From positions 1 to 48,840 of the forward strand of contig SUZC01000015.1 in assembly GCA_015060165.1 (NCBI GenBank): DNA of 48,840 nt, written 5' to 3'. Made by a program: the position numbers and the translations under genes. The stretch's first letter is position 1, and every line of letters begins with the position of its first letter. Shown here piece by piece: positions 10,329 to 18,818 of the stretch. Source of the DNA: Rikenellaceae bacterium (GTDB lineage: Bacteria; Bacteroidota; Bacteroidia; Bacteroidales; Rikenellaceae). The notes beneath the pieces are model-generated. The model searched no databases. It was not told where the DNA came from and saw nothing but the letters and a program-made list of their open reading frames with translations.

Positions 10329-12077
10329 ATGAAGACAAAGTCGTTAATACTGCTACTTAGCATATTCAGTATCGCCTACGCCAATGCGTGGGAGCGAGTT
10401 CCTGTATGGCCTAAGGGCAAGATGCCCAACAGCCAAGAACACCAAATCGCCGCAATGACCGATGAGGTTAAACAAGAGGGATTCAAGGCCGACAAACATC
10501 GTGTGGCATACCTCGAATGGGGCGATAAGCCAGCAAAAGAGGTTGACAACGACGCTTGTATGATTCTCATTTCAGGCGGCAGCTACCAGAATTGTTGCGA
10601 CGTGGGCCTTATCAAGATGTGGCGCGAGAAGCTAACAGAGCTTGGATTTCAGACTGTGAACTTCGTTTATCGCACACCACGACCTGTGGGTCTGCCCATC
10701 TACCAGACCGCCTGGGAGGATGGTCAGCGTGCGGTACGAATGGTGCGTAACGAGGCCGCAAAACGAGGTTATGACCCCGAAAAAATTGGAGTTATTTCGA
10801 TGTCGGCGGGATCACACCTCGCCTTGATGCTGGCAACAAGTTCGCAGACTCCAGCTTACGAGAAGATTGACAAGCTGGACGATGTCCCTTGCCACATCAA
10901 TTGGGCCGTAGTGAATGCTCCTGCATACGTTACAACTGACGCCGAGACAGGCACACCCGCCATCCGAGATGGTTATGGAGTGGATGTAAAAATTTCGAAT
11001 GCCTTCAAGTTTGACGAGAAGACCTGTCCGATGACTCTCCAACATGGAGGTACAGACCCTTATAGCCCCAACGGCTCAACTCTGGTTTATCGCAAGTTGC
11101 GCGAGATGAAGATTCCAGCCGAGTTGCACCTCTACCCTAACAAGGGACACGGAGCATTCGGCTTTGAGCGCACTGTGGAGTTTATGCGCCAAATGGGTTA
11201 TATGGGCGAACTGGACGAGGATAAGGAGGAGGTTCTCATGGAGCGCTTTGCCAGCGACGACGCTCGTGCCGACAGAATCATTCAAGACGTATGGCCCGAG
11301 GGTAAGACTCCCGATTTCCAGGAGCAACAGTGCAAGCCCTACATCGAGTGGCATATGCCTAAGAACCTCAAGACCAAGGGTATTCAGATTATCTATTCGG
11401 GAGGTGGCTATAACCACAACAACCCCGATGCTTTCGAGGTTGCCCCAATTCGTCGCTACCTCAACGAGCAGGGAATCACTGTCGTTACACTGAAATATCG
11501 CACTCCTCGCCCATCGAAGGAGAGCGGACTTGCAAAGCACACCACAGCTTGGCAGGATTTGCAGCGTACGATTCGTTTGGTACGCAGCCAGGCTGAGAAA
11601 TATGGTCTCGATCCTAACAAGATTGGTATTATGGGAAGCTCGGCAGGTGGCCACCTGACGCTGATGGGAGTAACAAGCTCACGCCACCAATCATACTTGC
11701 CTATCGACAATATCGACAAGCTGCCTTGCAATGTGCAGTGGGGAGTTGGAGTATATCCTGCGTATGCCCTCACCGATGGTCACGATATGTACAACACAAC
11801 AGGAGGTAATGCCGATAGCGCAGCGCTTGTTCCTGATTTCAGCTTCGACCTTGATACTGCTCCAATGTTTATGATTCACGGCGATGCCGATCCTTGGGCT
11901 GCAATGAACTCAGTGAAGGTGTGGGAGAAGATGCGCAGCATGGGAATCCAGTGCGAGCTGCACACTTTGGCTCTGCAAAAGCACTGCTTCCAAATGGCAG
12001 CATCGCCAGGTACGGGAGCTTACAACTATGTGAACCTTATCGCAGAGTACATCAAAGGCCGCTTGAAGATGGAATAA
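10329..12077 (+). CDS. Secreted two-domain alpha/beta hydrolase (putative carbohydrate esterase)
   Basis: This 582-aa protein starts with a Sec signal peptide (to about residue 20, ending SIAYANA) and contains two homologous alpha/beta hydrolase domains of the acetyl-xylan or feruloyl esterase-like type. Domain 1 (about 30-290) has the nucleophile elbow SMSAGS with Ser159, an acid in HGGTDPYS and a His in KGHGAFG. Domain 2 (about 315-580) has GSSAGG with Ser438, GDADPW and KHCF. Both triads look intact, although the first elbow lacks the usual second Gly. It is 36 nt upstream of a single-domain relative. Deacetylation or de-esterification of a glycan is inferred from family and context; a peptidase role is less likely. 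Confidence 0.8.
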   Translation: MKTKSLILLLSIFSIAYANAWERVPVWPKGKMPNSQEHQIAAMTDEVKQEGFKADKHRVAYLEWGDKPAKEVDNDACMILISGGSYQNCCDVGLIKMWREKLTELGFQTVNFVYRTPRPVGLPIYQTAWEDGQRAVRMVRNEAAKRGYDPEKIGVISMSAGSHLALMLATSSQTPAYEKIDKLDDVPCHINWAVVNAPAYVTTDAETGTPAIRDGYGVDVKISNAFKFDEKTCPMTLQHGGTDPYSPNGSTLVYRKLREMKIPAELHLYPNKGHGAFGFERTVEFMRQMGYMGELDEDKEEVLMERFASDDARADRIIQDVWPEGKTPDFQEQQCKPYIEWHMPKNLKTKGIQIIYSGGGYNHNNPDAFEVAPIRRYLNEQGITVVTLKYRTPRPSKESGLAKHTTAWQDLQRTIRLVRSQAEKYGLDPNKIGIMGSSAGGHLTLMGVTSSRHQSYLPIDNIDKLPCNVQWGVGVYPAYALTDGHDMYNTTGGNADSAALVPDFSFDLDTAPMFMIHGDADPWAAMNSVKVWEKMRSMGIQCELHTLALQKHCFQMAASPGTGAYNYVNLIAEYIKGRLKME

Positions 12078-12113
12078 GAAAAAACTTGTAGAATCAGAAA
12101 ACAGATACAACCT

Positions 12114-13013
12114 ATGTTGAACAAATTTAAGCATTTGACAGCAATCGTCGCATTGCTGTGGAGTATCAATATGCAAGCACAAGATATGACTGTAAAGTTG
12201 TGGGATAACTCTTCGGCTCCACACTCAAACAACCTCACAGGCCCCGAAAAAGACGAAGGAGAAGTGCGAATCTCTAATACCACCGAGGCGGCACTCTACA
12301 TCTACGAGGCAGCAGCCGACAAGGCTACCGGACAAGCAATCGTAATCTGCCCGGGCGGCGGATACTGGCTTTTGGCAATGGGCCACGAGGGCCACGAATT
12401 GGCAAAGTGGTTGGCCGAGAATGGTATCACCGCAGCAGTGTTGAAGTATCGTATGCCCAACGGCAATGTTCACGTCCCGATGGAGGATGCTGCCGAGGCT
12501 GTGCGATATATGAAGACCAAATATCCCAAACGCAAAAGTTTGACGCAGGTGGGAATCTCAGGATTCTCAGCAGGTGGACACTTGGCCGCTTCGACAGGTG
12601 TGGGCCTATTGGAGGCCAATGGCGACAAGAGTAAACGAGCTGTGTTACGCCCAGACTTTATGGTGCTCTTCTATCCCGTAATTTCAAGCGACCCAAAATA
12701 CTCTCACGCAGGCTCATTCAACAACCTGCTCGGCAAGGGCTACACCGAGGAGACAAGAAAGGCGTGGTCACCCGAACTTTTAGTATCGGAAAAGACTCCG
12801 CAAGCATTGTTTATCCTGTCGGATGACGACAAGGCAGTAAAGCCAACCAACAGCACACTGCTCTACAACGCGATGAAGAAGTTGAACATCCCTGCATCGT
12901 TGCACATCCTGCCCGAGGGAGGTCACGGCTGGGGTATGAGAGATTCATTCCGCTACAAGGCTGTATGGCAGCAGACTGTGCTTGACTATTTGAAACACAT
13001 TAACCAGCAATAG
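12114..13013 (+). CDS. Secreted alpha/beta hydrolase (putative carbohydrate esterase)
   Basis: This 299-aa exported enzyme has a signal peptide ending near SINMQAQ (residue 23). It has a single alpha/beta hydrolase domain of the same superfamily as its upstream neighbour. The oxyanion-hole segment CPGGGYW, the elbow GFSAGG with Ser152, the acid region LSDDDKAV and the His in GGHGWG are all visible, so it should be active. It is 36 nt after the two-domain esterase and 10 nt before the first GHL10-like lipoprotein, so the genes are probably one transcript. The substrate cannot be told from the sequence. Confidence 0.82.
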   Translation: MLNKFKHLTAIVALLWSINMQAQDMTVKLWDNSSAPHSNNLTGPEKDEGEVRISNTTEAALYIYEAAADKATGQAIVICPGGGYWLLAMGHEGHELAKWLAENGITAAVLKYRMPNGNVHVPMEDAAEAVRYMKTKYPKRKSLTQVGISGFSAGGHLAASTGVGLLEANGDKSKRAVLRPDFMVLFYPVISSDPKYSHAGSFNNLLGKGYTEETRKAWSPELLVSEKTPQALFILSDDDKAVKPTNSTLLYNAMKKLNIPASLHILPEGGHGWGMRDSFRYKAVWQQTVLDYLKHINQQ

Positions 13014-13023
13014 CAACCTTGCT

Positions 13024-14286
13024 ATGAAGATTTTATCGCACATAGCGGTCTTATTGCTACTTCTCGCCACCGCCTGTACCTCACATAAAACAGATTTGCC
13101 CCTGCAAGGCAAACCCAAATATTTGTGGTTCGATGCCGAGGCCAACTATAAGCGTTTCTTGGAGCGCGACTCGATCGATTACTACCTCGACCGAGCAGTA
13201 GAAGCAGGTTTCAATGGAGTGGTTGTCGATGTACGTCCCTGCAACGGCAAGGTACTATACAAGAGCGAGATTATGCCCCAGATGGATAATCGAGACTGGG
13301 ACTATCTGCAATATTTCATCGATGCAGCCCACAAGCGTGGATTAAAACTTACGGTCGGCACAACCATCTTCACCGCAGGCTCACCTTCGCGAGAGATAGG
13401 CCCTGCTTATGAGGACCCGGCATTCGATGGTCGTATGTGCCAGCAATATGTCTACGAAGGCATTATCGATATACGCGAGCAGAAAAAGCAGGTCTCGGCC
13501 TTTATGAATCCTGCAATGCCAGAGAATCAAGAGTATGCGCTCAGTTTCGTAAAGGAGATTGTTGAGAAATACGATATCGACGGCTACTCGCTCGACTACT
13601 GCCGCTATCCCGATATGTGCGCTGATTTTTCCGATTTTTCACGAAAGGATTTCGAGAAGTATCTCGGTCACGAAGTGGAGAATTGGCCCACAGATGTATA
13701 TGCCTATCCGCCCGCAGGTTGGCCACTTGTAGAGGGTAAATATTTTCGCGATTGGTGGAGCTACCGAGCCAAAGTGATTTGCGATTTCGTGGAGCGTGCC
13801 CGAAAGACAATCAAGCAGATTAAACCCGATGTAGAGGTAGTTTATTGGGCATCACGCAGTGTGAACGGCATATACTACAACGGTCAGAATTGGGCAAGTC
13901 CTCGCCACCCCGTACACCTGGATAAGGGGCAACAGAATTGGTGTAACAGCGATTATATGAAGGCTGGATTTGCCGATAAGATAGATGTCTTTATGATTGG
14001 AGCATATCTCCACACTGTCTTCGGGTTGGACGACCCCAACTCTATCGAATCGGCGCTGCGTAAGGCCAAAGAGTATATAAAAGATGATTGCACGGCCTAT
14101 GGAACAATATATGCGCTATATCACGAACTCAATATAGAAGATGCCGTCTACGTATGTCTGCGCGACACCGAAGGATTGATGGTATTCGATATTTGTCAGG
14201 TTATCAAGTTCGACCTATGGGATGACGTCCGCCGAGGCGTGGAGCGTGCAGAACCCGAATTCAAGACCCCTACATCAAAAAATTAA
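13024..14286 (+). CDS. GHL10-like putative glycoside hydrolase lipoprotein (copy 1)
   Basis: This 420-aa protein begins with a lipoprotein signal (lipobox LATAC, Cys18), so it should be anchored in a membrane, probably the outer one. The body resembles the GHL10 / DUF187-type TIM barrel group: a VVVDVRP strand, then NPAMPENQEYALSFVKEI, and the signature DGYSLDYCRYP with Asp191 at the usual active-site strand. It is very similar to the following gene over its whole length, clearly a tandem duplicate. Family assignment is by motif memory; the enzymatic activity is inference. Confidence 0.72.
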   Translation: MKILSHIAVLLLLLATACTSHKTDLPLQGKPKYLWFDAEANYKRFLERDSIDYYLDRAVEAGFNGVVVDVRPCNGKVLYKSEIMPQMDNRDWDYLQYFIDAAHKRGLKLTVGTTIFTAGSPSREIGPAYEDPAFDGRMCQQYVYEGIIDIREQKKQVSAFMNPAMPENQEYALSFVKEIVEKYDIDGYSLDYCRYPDMCADFSDFSRKDFEKYLGHEVENWPTDVYAYPPAGWPLVEGKYFRDWWSYRAKVICDFVERARKTIKQIKPDVEVVYWASRSVNGIYYNGQNWASPRHPVHLDKGQQNWCNSDYMKAGFADKIDVFMIGAYLHTVFGLDDPNSIESALRKAKEYIKDDCTAYGTIYALYHELNIEDAVYVCLRDTEGLMVFDICQVIKFDLWDDVRRGVERAEPEFKTPTSKN

Positions 14287-14309
14287 CTGCCCCAACAACG
14301 AGACTCACA

Positions 14310-15590
14310 ATGAGAAAGATTTTGCAAATTACAGCTGCCATTCTGATGATTGCATCTGCAGCTTGCACGCCACAACCCAATACCAAAGTATTGGCAGGCA
14401 AACCCAAATATCTGTGGTTTGACGCATCGGCCAACTTTGCACGTTTCGCACAGAAGGACTCTATTGATTACTATCTTGACAAAGCTGTCGAGGCAGGATT
14501 CAACCGCATCGTGGTCGATGTTCGACCCGTCGAGGGCGAAGCTCTCTATAAGAGTGAGATTCTGACCGAGATGACTCGAATAGGCAATACGACAGTAGAA
14601 CGTAATTGGGATTATCTGCAATATTTTATAGATGAAGCACACAAGCGAGGCCTGAAGATTACTGCCGGCACTACAATGTTCCCCGTAGGCTCACCCTACC
14701 ACAATATAGGTCCAGCATACTACGACAACCCTCAATTCGAGGGCCGTACAACGTTGCAATACACCCCCGAAGGGATGGTCGACATACGCACAATGGGCAA
14801 AAAGGAGGTGGCGGCCTTCCTCAACCCTGCAATGCCTGAAAATCAAGAGTATGCGCTCGGTTTCGTAAAGGAGATTGTTGAAAAATACGATATCGATGGC
14901 TACTCGCTCGACTACTGCCGTTACCCCAATATGTATGGCGATTTTTCAGATTTCTCACGTCGTGATTTTGAAAAATATCTCGGAGCAAAGGTAGAGAATT
15001 GGCCTCAGGATATATTTTCATTTGGCGAGAAAAAGGAGGTCGTTCCAGGAAAATATTATCGCGAGTGGTGGAGCTATCGCGCAAAGGTTATCAGCGACTT
15101 CGTGGGCCGCACAACAGAGACCATCAAGCAGATAAAACCCGATGTGGAGGTAGTATATTGGGCAGGAGGTTGGATTTACGGACTCTACGGCACAGCTCAG
15201 AATTGGGCAAGCCCACGCCATCCGATCCATCTCGACCCATACAACGAAGTATGGTGTAACCGCGACTATATGAAGGCCGGTTTTGCCGACAAGATTGACG
15301 CCTTCATGTTGGGCGCTTACCTCAACGACATCTACGGATTGGACAACCCAAATTCAATAGAGTACTCAGTACGTCGGGCCAACAACCTCACAAAGGGTGA
15401 TTGCCGAATGTATGGCACAATCTACGCCCTCAATCACGAGCTTAACATCGAAGATGCCGTATACGTATGCCTGCGTGACAGCGAAGGCCTGATGGTATTC
15501 GATATCTGCCAGGTGATTCAGTTCGACTTGTGGGACGATATTCGTCGTGGCGTGGAGCGCGGAGAGCCCGAATTAAAAAGCCTACAATAA
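14310..15590 (+). CDS. GHL10-like putative glycoside hydrolase lipoprotein (copy 2)
   Basis: This 426-aa paralogue of the preceding gene lies 23 nt downstream. The lipobox is ASAAC (Cys19). It shares GKPKYLWFDA near the N-terminus, the DGYSLDYCRYP signature (Asp201), the WWSYRAKVI segment and the LWDDIRRGVER end with copy 1. The differences cluster in the loops around residues 85-92, 150 and 225-235 and around the VYWA segment, which would shape the substrate groove. Two retained, diverged copies suggest related but not identical substrates. Confidence 0.72.
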   Translation: MRKILQITAAILMIASAACTPQPNTKVLAGKPKYLWFDASANFARFAQKDSIDYYLDKAVEAGFNRIVVDVRPVEGEALYKSEILTEMTRIGNTTVERNWDYLQYFIDEAHKRGLKITAGTTMFPVGSPYHNIGPAYYDNPQFEGRTTLQYTPEGMVDIRTMGKKEVAAFLNPAMPENQEYALGFVKEIVEKYDIDGYSLDYCRYPNMYGDFSDFSRRDFEKYLGAKVENWPQDIFSFGEKKEVVPGKYYREWWSYRAKVISDFVGRTTETIKQIKPDVEVVYWAGGWIYGLYGTAQNWASPRHPIHLDPYNEVWCNRDYMKAGFADKIDAFMLGAYLNDIYGLDNPNSIEYSVRRANNLTKGDCRMYGTIYALNHELNIEDAVYVCLRDSEGLMVFDICQVIQFDLWDDIRRGVERGEPELKSLQ

Positions 15591-15599
15591 CAAACTACT

Positions 15600-16868
15600 A
15601 TGAAAAAGATTACTCTTTGGAGCTTGGCAATCATATCGATTGTTATGCTCGGCGCTTGTCAACCCCAGAATAAGGAACTTGGCACAACAGATGTCACAAC
15701 CCCACACGTCTACACCAACCCTACGGGTGATGAGTTTCCGATTTTAGCATGGTTTTCGCTTCGTCCCGAGGAGCATCTAAGCGAGAATCCTGTAACCCGA
15801 GAGCGTTATGAGGAGATGGCCGAGGCGGGATTCAACATCTCGTTCTCGCACTTCCGCTCTATAGATGAAGTAAAGCAGGGCTTGGAAGCCTCGCAGGGTA
15901 CTGGAGTGAAGATTCTTGTGACATGCGCTGAGCTTGTCAACGACACCGAAAACACAGTGAAGCAGTTGCGCCATCACCCACAGACCGTAGGTTACTTCCT
16001 GCGTGACGAGCCTGTATGCGCCGAATTACCTGGCCTGGCAACTCTCGCTGAGAATATTCGCAAGGCCGACGACACTAAGTTGCTCTATCTGGATCTCTTT
16101 CCCAACTATGTGGACCGTGCTCACCTAGGCACACTCGACTATGCTGAATATGTGAGGAGAGCTATAAACGAAGTGAAGCTGGGTTTTATTTCGTTTGACA
16201 ACTACCCCGTCACGTTCGACGGCGTGAGGGATATGTTCTACTCAAACTTGGCAGATGTAGCTGCCGAGTCGAAAAAGGCGGGCGTACCATTCTGGGCATT
16301 CGCTCTGTCAACAGCTCACGACCCCTATCCGGTGGCTAATCGTGCGGCTATGCGCTTGCAAATTTTTGCCAACTTGGCCTATGGAGCACAGGGAATACAA
16401 TACTTCACCTACACAACTCCGATGGGTACAATCTGGAATTTCCACAATGCCCCAATCGACGAGAATGGCCAGCGCACCGAGGTCTACGATCTTGTGGCTG
16501 AGATAAATCACCAGGTGCAGGCATTGTCGAAGGTGTTCTTGGGTGCTGAGATGATAAAGGTGTGCTATACGGGCGAGAATATCCCCTCATTCAGGGAGCG
16601 ACTCACTGAGGAGGATCTTCCAAAGCAGATCAGCAAGGTCGAATCTGATGGTGAGGGACTCTTGGTATCACACCTCAAGAATGGCGACCGTCAATATCTA
16701 ATGATTGTCAACCGCGACATCTACAAGTCGCAACGAGTAACGGTTGAGACAGCCGAGGGCGTTGAGCGTATTATGCCCGACGGTCGTGCAATAGCAGCAA
16801 AGAAGTACTCCCCATCACTCAATGTTGAGCCTGGCGATATGCTGCTTTTCGGCTGGGGGCAGGAGTAA
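15600..16868 (+). CDS. Putative TIM-barrel glycoside hydrolase lipoprotein
   Basis: This 422-aa protein has a lipobox MLGAC (Cys20). The body has features of (beta/alpha)8 glycosidases: ILAWFSLR at the first strand, EAGFNISFSHF, then YFLRDEP with Glu137 in the position of an acid/base residue at a strand end, later FISFDNYP and GIQYFTYTTP. A small beta domain follows at the C-terminus (from about 335). It resembles glycosidases of clan A such as GH42 only generally, and I cannot name a family. It is the last gene of the exported cluster and is followed by a strong terminator hairpin. Confidence 0.65.
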   Translation: MKKITLWSLAIISIVMLGACQPQNKELGTTDVTTPHVYTNPTGDEFPILAWFSLRPEEHLSENPVTRERYEEMAEAGFNISFSHFRSIDEVKQGLEASQGTGVKILVTCAELVNDTENTVKQLRHHPQTVGYFLRDEPVCAELPGLATLAENIRKADDTKLLYLDLFPNYVDRAHLGTLDYAEYVRRAINEVKLGFISFDNYPVTFDGVRDMFYSNLADVAAESKKAGVPFWAFALSTAHDPYPVANRAAMRLQIFANLAYGAQGIQYFTYTTPMGTIWNFHNAPIDENGQRTEVYDLVAEINHQVQALSKVFLGAEMIKVCYTGENIPSFRERLTEEDLPKQISKVESDGEGLLVSHLKNGDRQYLMIVNRDIYKSQRVTVETAEGVERIMPDGRAIAAKKYSPSLNVEPGDMLLFGWGQE

Positions 16869-17218
16869 TTCAAAATTCAAAATTAGCTAAATGTCCGATT
16901 AACATCGAGTTAATCGGACATTTATATATATAAAAGTCATTTCACATTTTTATATTTATTGGGATGATTAGAAATGATTAGCAAGTATATAAAAATGTAG
17001 AAATCTACCTTTGGGAACAAGCCCGCGCAAAGAATGACTTTGAGGCAAAGATTGTTCTCTGCAAAGTCTTTAATAAGCGGTTGATTTCAACATTTTCGCA
17101 TAGTAGCTGATACTATCACCAGAGGTTGTTGATGCGAAAATATGAAATGACTAAGATATAAAATCATCTGTCTAATTCGATATTATACAGATGATTAGCC
17201 AATTTTGAATCTTGAATT
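16867..17218. repeat. 352-bp unit with 24-bp terminal inverted repeats (MITE-like spacer)
   Basis: The 24 nt at 16867-16890 recur inverted at 17195-17218 with 22 of 24 identical (core attcaaaatt, followed by gctaa). Each end is followed inward by a hairpin (16888-16924 and 17162-17196). Inside are a second inverted pair, agtcatttca at 16935-16944 with tgaaatgact at 17143-17152, and a third, attttcgcat at 17092-17101 with atgcgaaaat at 17132-17141. No open reading frame of note is present. It may be a non-autonomous element or two opposed gene-end modules; the left end overlaps the stop codon of the preceding gene. Confidence 0.6.
16888..16924 (+). terminator. Terminator hairpin after the exported-enzyme cluster
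   Basis: A perfect 15-bp stem (16888-16902 with 16910-16924) has the 7-nt loop catcgag and is followed by the A/T-rich stretch tatatataaaag. It begins about 20 nt after the stop of the last exported protein. It lacks a pure T-run, so termination is inferred from stem strength and position. Confidence 0.7.
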
Positions 17219-17224
17219 ACTTAT

Positions 17225-17368
17225 AAGGCAGATGCCAAAAGAGCCATATACCTTTAAATAAGAAAATTGTATAATGTGAGCTATTTTGAAGCTGCTCGCA
17301 GGAGCTGAACGCGCAGTTTACTCAGCGTAAATGAGCAGTTCAGCGACAAGGCAGATGTCAAAAGAGCC
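17225..17368. repeat. Direct repeats flanking a stem-loop next to cca
   Basis: A 21-nt sequence (aaggcagatg, c or t, caaaagagcc) occurs at 17225-17245 and 17348-17368 with one mismatch. Between the copies is a stem-loop with gctgaac at about 17306-17312 and gttcagc at about 17338-17344. The right copy ends 4 nt before the cca stop codon. The stem-loop could end cca transcription on the minus strand, but no T-run was found. The direct repeats may mark a duplication or an excised unit. Confidence 0.5.
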
Positions 17369-17371
17369 TCA

Positions 17372-18805
17372 TTAGACAGTTTTCTCCACGTCGCAGACCT
17401 TTACCAATCCTCGCTCAGCAGCAAGTCTCTCCATCAAGGCATAAGCCTCGGCAAAATCGTTGTGAATATCGCCATCGAGAATGGCATTCTTGATAATCTC
17501 CTTAATCTCTCCAATCACAGCGCAAGGATGCAAATCGTAGCATTTCATAATGATATCGCCCGTAATCGGCGGCTGGAAGTTACGTACCCTATCTCGCTCC
17601 TCCAAATCCTTCATCTTGCGACGCACCAATTCGAAGTTGGCCAGATAACGCTTCACCTTGGCATCGATACCCGACGTGATATCGGCCTCACACAAGGTCA
17701 TAAGCGACTCCACATCGTCACCCGCCTCAAACAAAAGGCGTCGCACGGCGGAATCGGTCACCATATCCTCCGACAAAATGATAGGACGCAGATGCAGATA
17801 TACCATCTTCTGCACAAACTTCATATGCTCGTTCATCGGCAACTTCAATCGACGGAAAATATCGCGTACCATCTTTGAGCCCAACACTTCGTGCTGATGG
17901 AACGTCCAACCAATTTTCTTATCGTAGGCTTTCGTTAACGGCTTGGCAATATCGTGCAGAACGGCCGCCCAACGAAGCCACAAATCGTCGCTGCGACGTG
18001 CCACATTATCCAGGACTTTCAACGTGTGACGGAAGTTATCCTTATGGGCGTGATTGCCCACTCGCTCCACCCCTTTCAGGCGATGCATCTCGGGGAAGAT
18101 AATCTCCAGCAGACCTGTCAAATCCAACAAGTCGAAGCCGATTGAAGGGACAGGCGATAGGACTATCTTATTGAGTTCGACCATAATACGCTCCCTGGAA
18201 ACGATTTTGATTCGCTCCTTGTTGCGGGCAATTGCGTCGAACGTCTCCTCCTCGATATCGAAACCCAACTGCGAAGCGAACCTCACAGCACGCATCATAC
18301 GCAAAGGGTCGTCGGAGAATGTGATATCGGGGTCGCACGGGGTGCGGATTATGCAATCCTCCAAATCGAACATACCCTCAAACGGGTCAACCAACTCACC
18401 AAACCTATCTCCATTGAGACACCACGCCATAGCATTGATGGTAAAGTCTCGACGGCGCTGGTCATCATCCAACGAACCAGGCTCAACCGTAGGCTTTCGC
18501 GAATCGAAGGTATAGGACTCCTTGCGAGCCCCAACAAACTCCACCTCAGCGCCATAGGCTCTGACCATAGCTGTACCGAAGGTTTTGAATACCGACACCT
18601 TCGCCTTGACCTCGCGACCCAATGCCTCGGCCACCTCGATACCGCTTCCCACAACCACAACATCGATATCGGTCGAGGGGCGATGCAGGTAGTAATCACG
18701 CACATAACCGCCAACCACATAGGCTTCGACCCCCATACGGTCTATTATCTGCGAAATCTTGCGAAAGACAGGATTGGATAGTGGCTTAAACTCTTCCATC
18801 GGCAT
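17372..18805 (-). CDS. cca: CCA tRNA nucleotidyltransferase with HD domain
   Basis: This 477-aa enzyme adds or repairs the 3' CCA of tRNAs. The polymerase head shows VVGGYVRDYYL (Gly32-Gly33) and the metal-binding DID (46-48), then RRRDFTINAMA and the DPLRMMRAVRFASQLGF block. An HD domain follows (NHAHKDNFRHT and AVLHDIAKP, about 255-330), as in the long bacterial form with phosphatase-like activity. The start MPMEEFKPL was chosen because longer readings run into pdxJ, whose stop is 13 nt upstream; MEEFKPL six nt further in is equally possible. The tRNA-Cys in this window lacks an encoded CCA, so this enzyme is needed. Confidence 0.95.
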   Translation of the reverse strand: MPMEEFKPLSNPVFRKISQIIDRMGVEAYVVGGYVRDYYLHRPSTDIDVVVVGSGIEVAEALGREVKAKVSVFKTFGTAMVRAYGAEVEFVGARKESYTFDSRKPTVEPGSLDDDQRRRDFTINAMAWCLNGDRFGELVDPFEGMFDLEDCIIRTPCDPDITFSDDPLRMMRAVRFASQLGFDIEEETFDAIARNKERIKIVSRERIMVELNKIVLSPVPSIGFDLLDLTGLLEIIFPEMHRLKGVERVGNHAHKDNFRHTLKVLDNVARRSDDLWLRWAAVLHDIAKPLTKAYDKKIGWTFHQHEVLGSKMVRDIFRRLKLPMNEHMKFVQKMVYLHLRPIILSEDMVTDSAVRRLLFEAGDDVESLMTLCEADITSGIDAKVKRYLANFELVRRKMKDLEERDRVRNFQPPITGDIIMKCYDLHPCAVIGEIKEIIKNAILDGDIHNDFAEAYALMERLAAERGLVKVCDVEKTV

Positions 18806-18818
18806 AGGTTTTGCTCGA

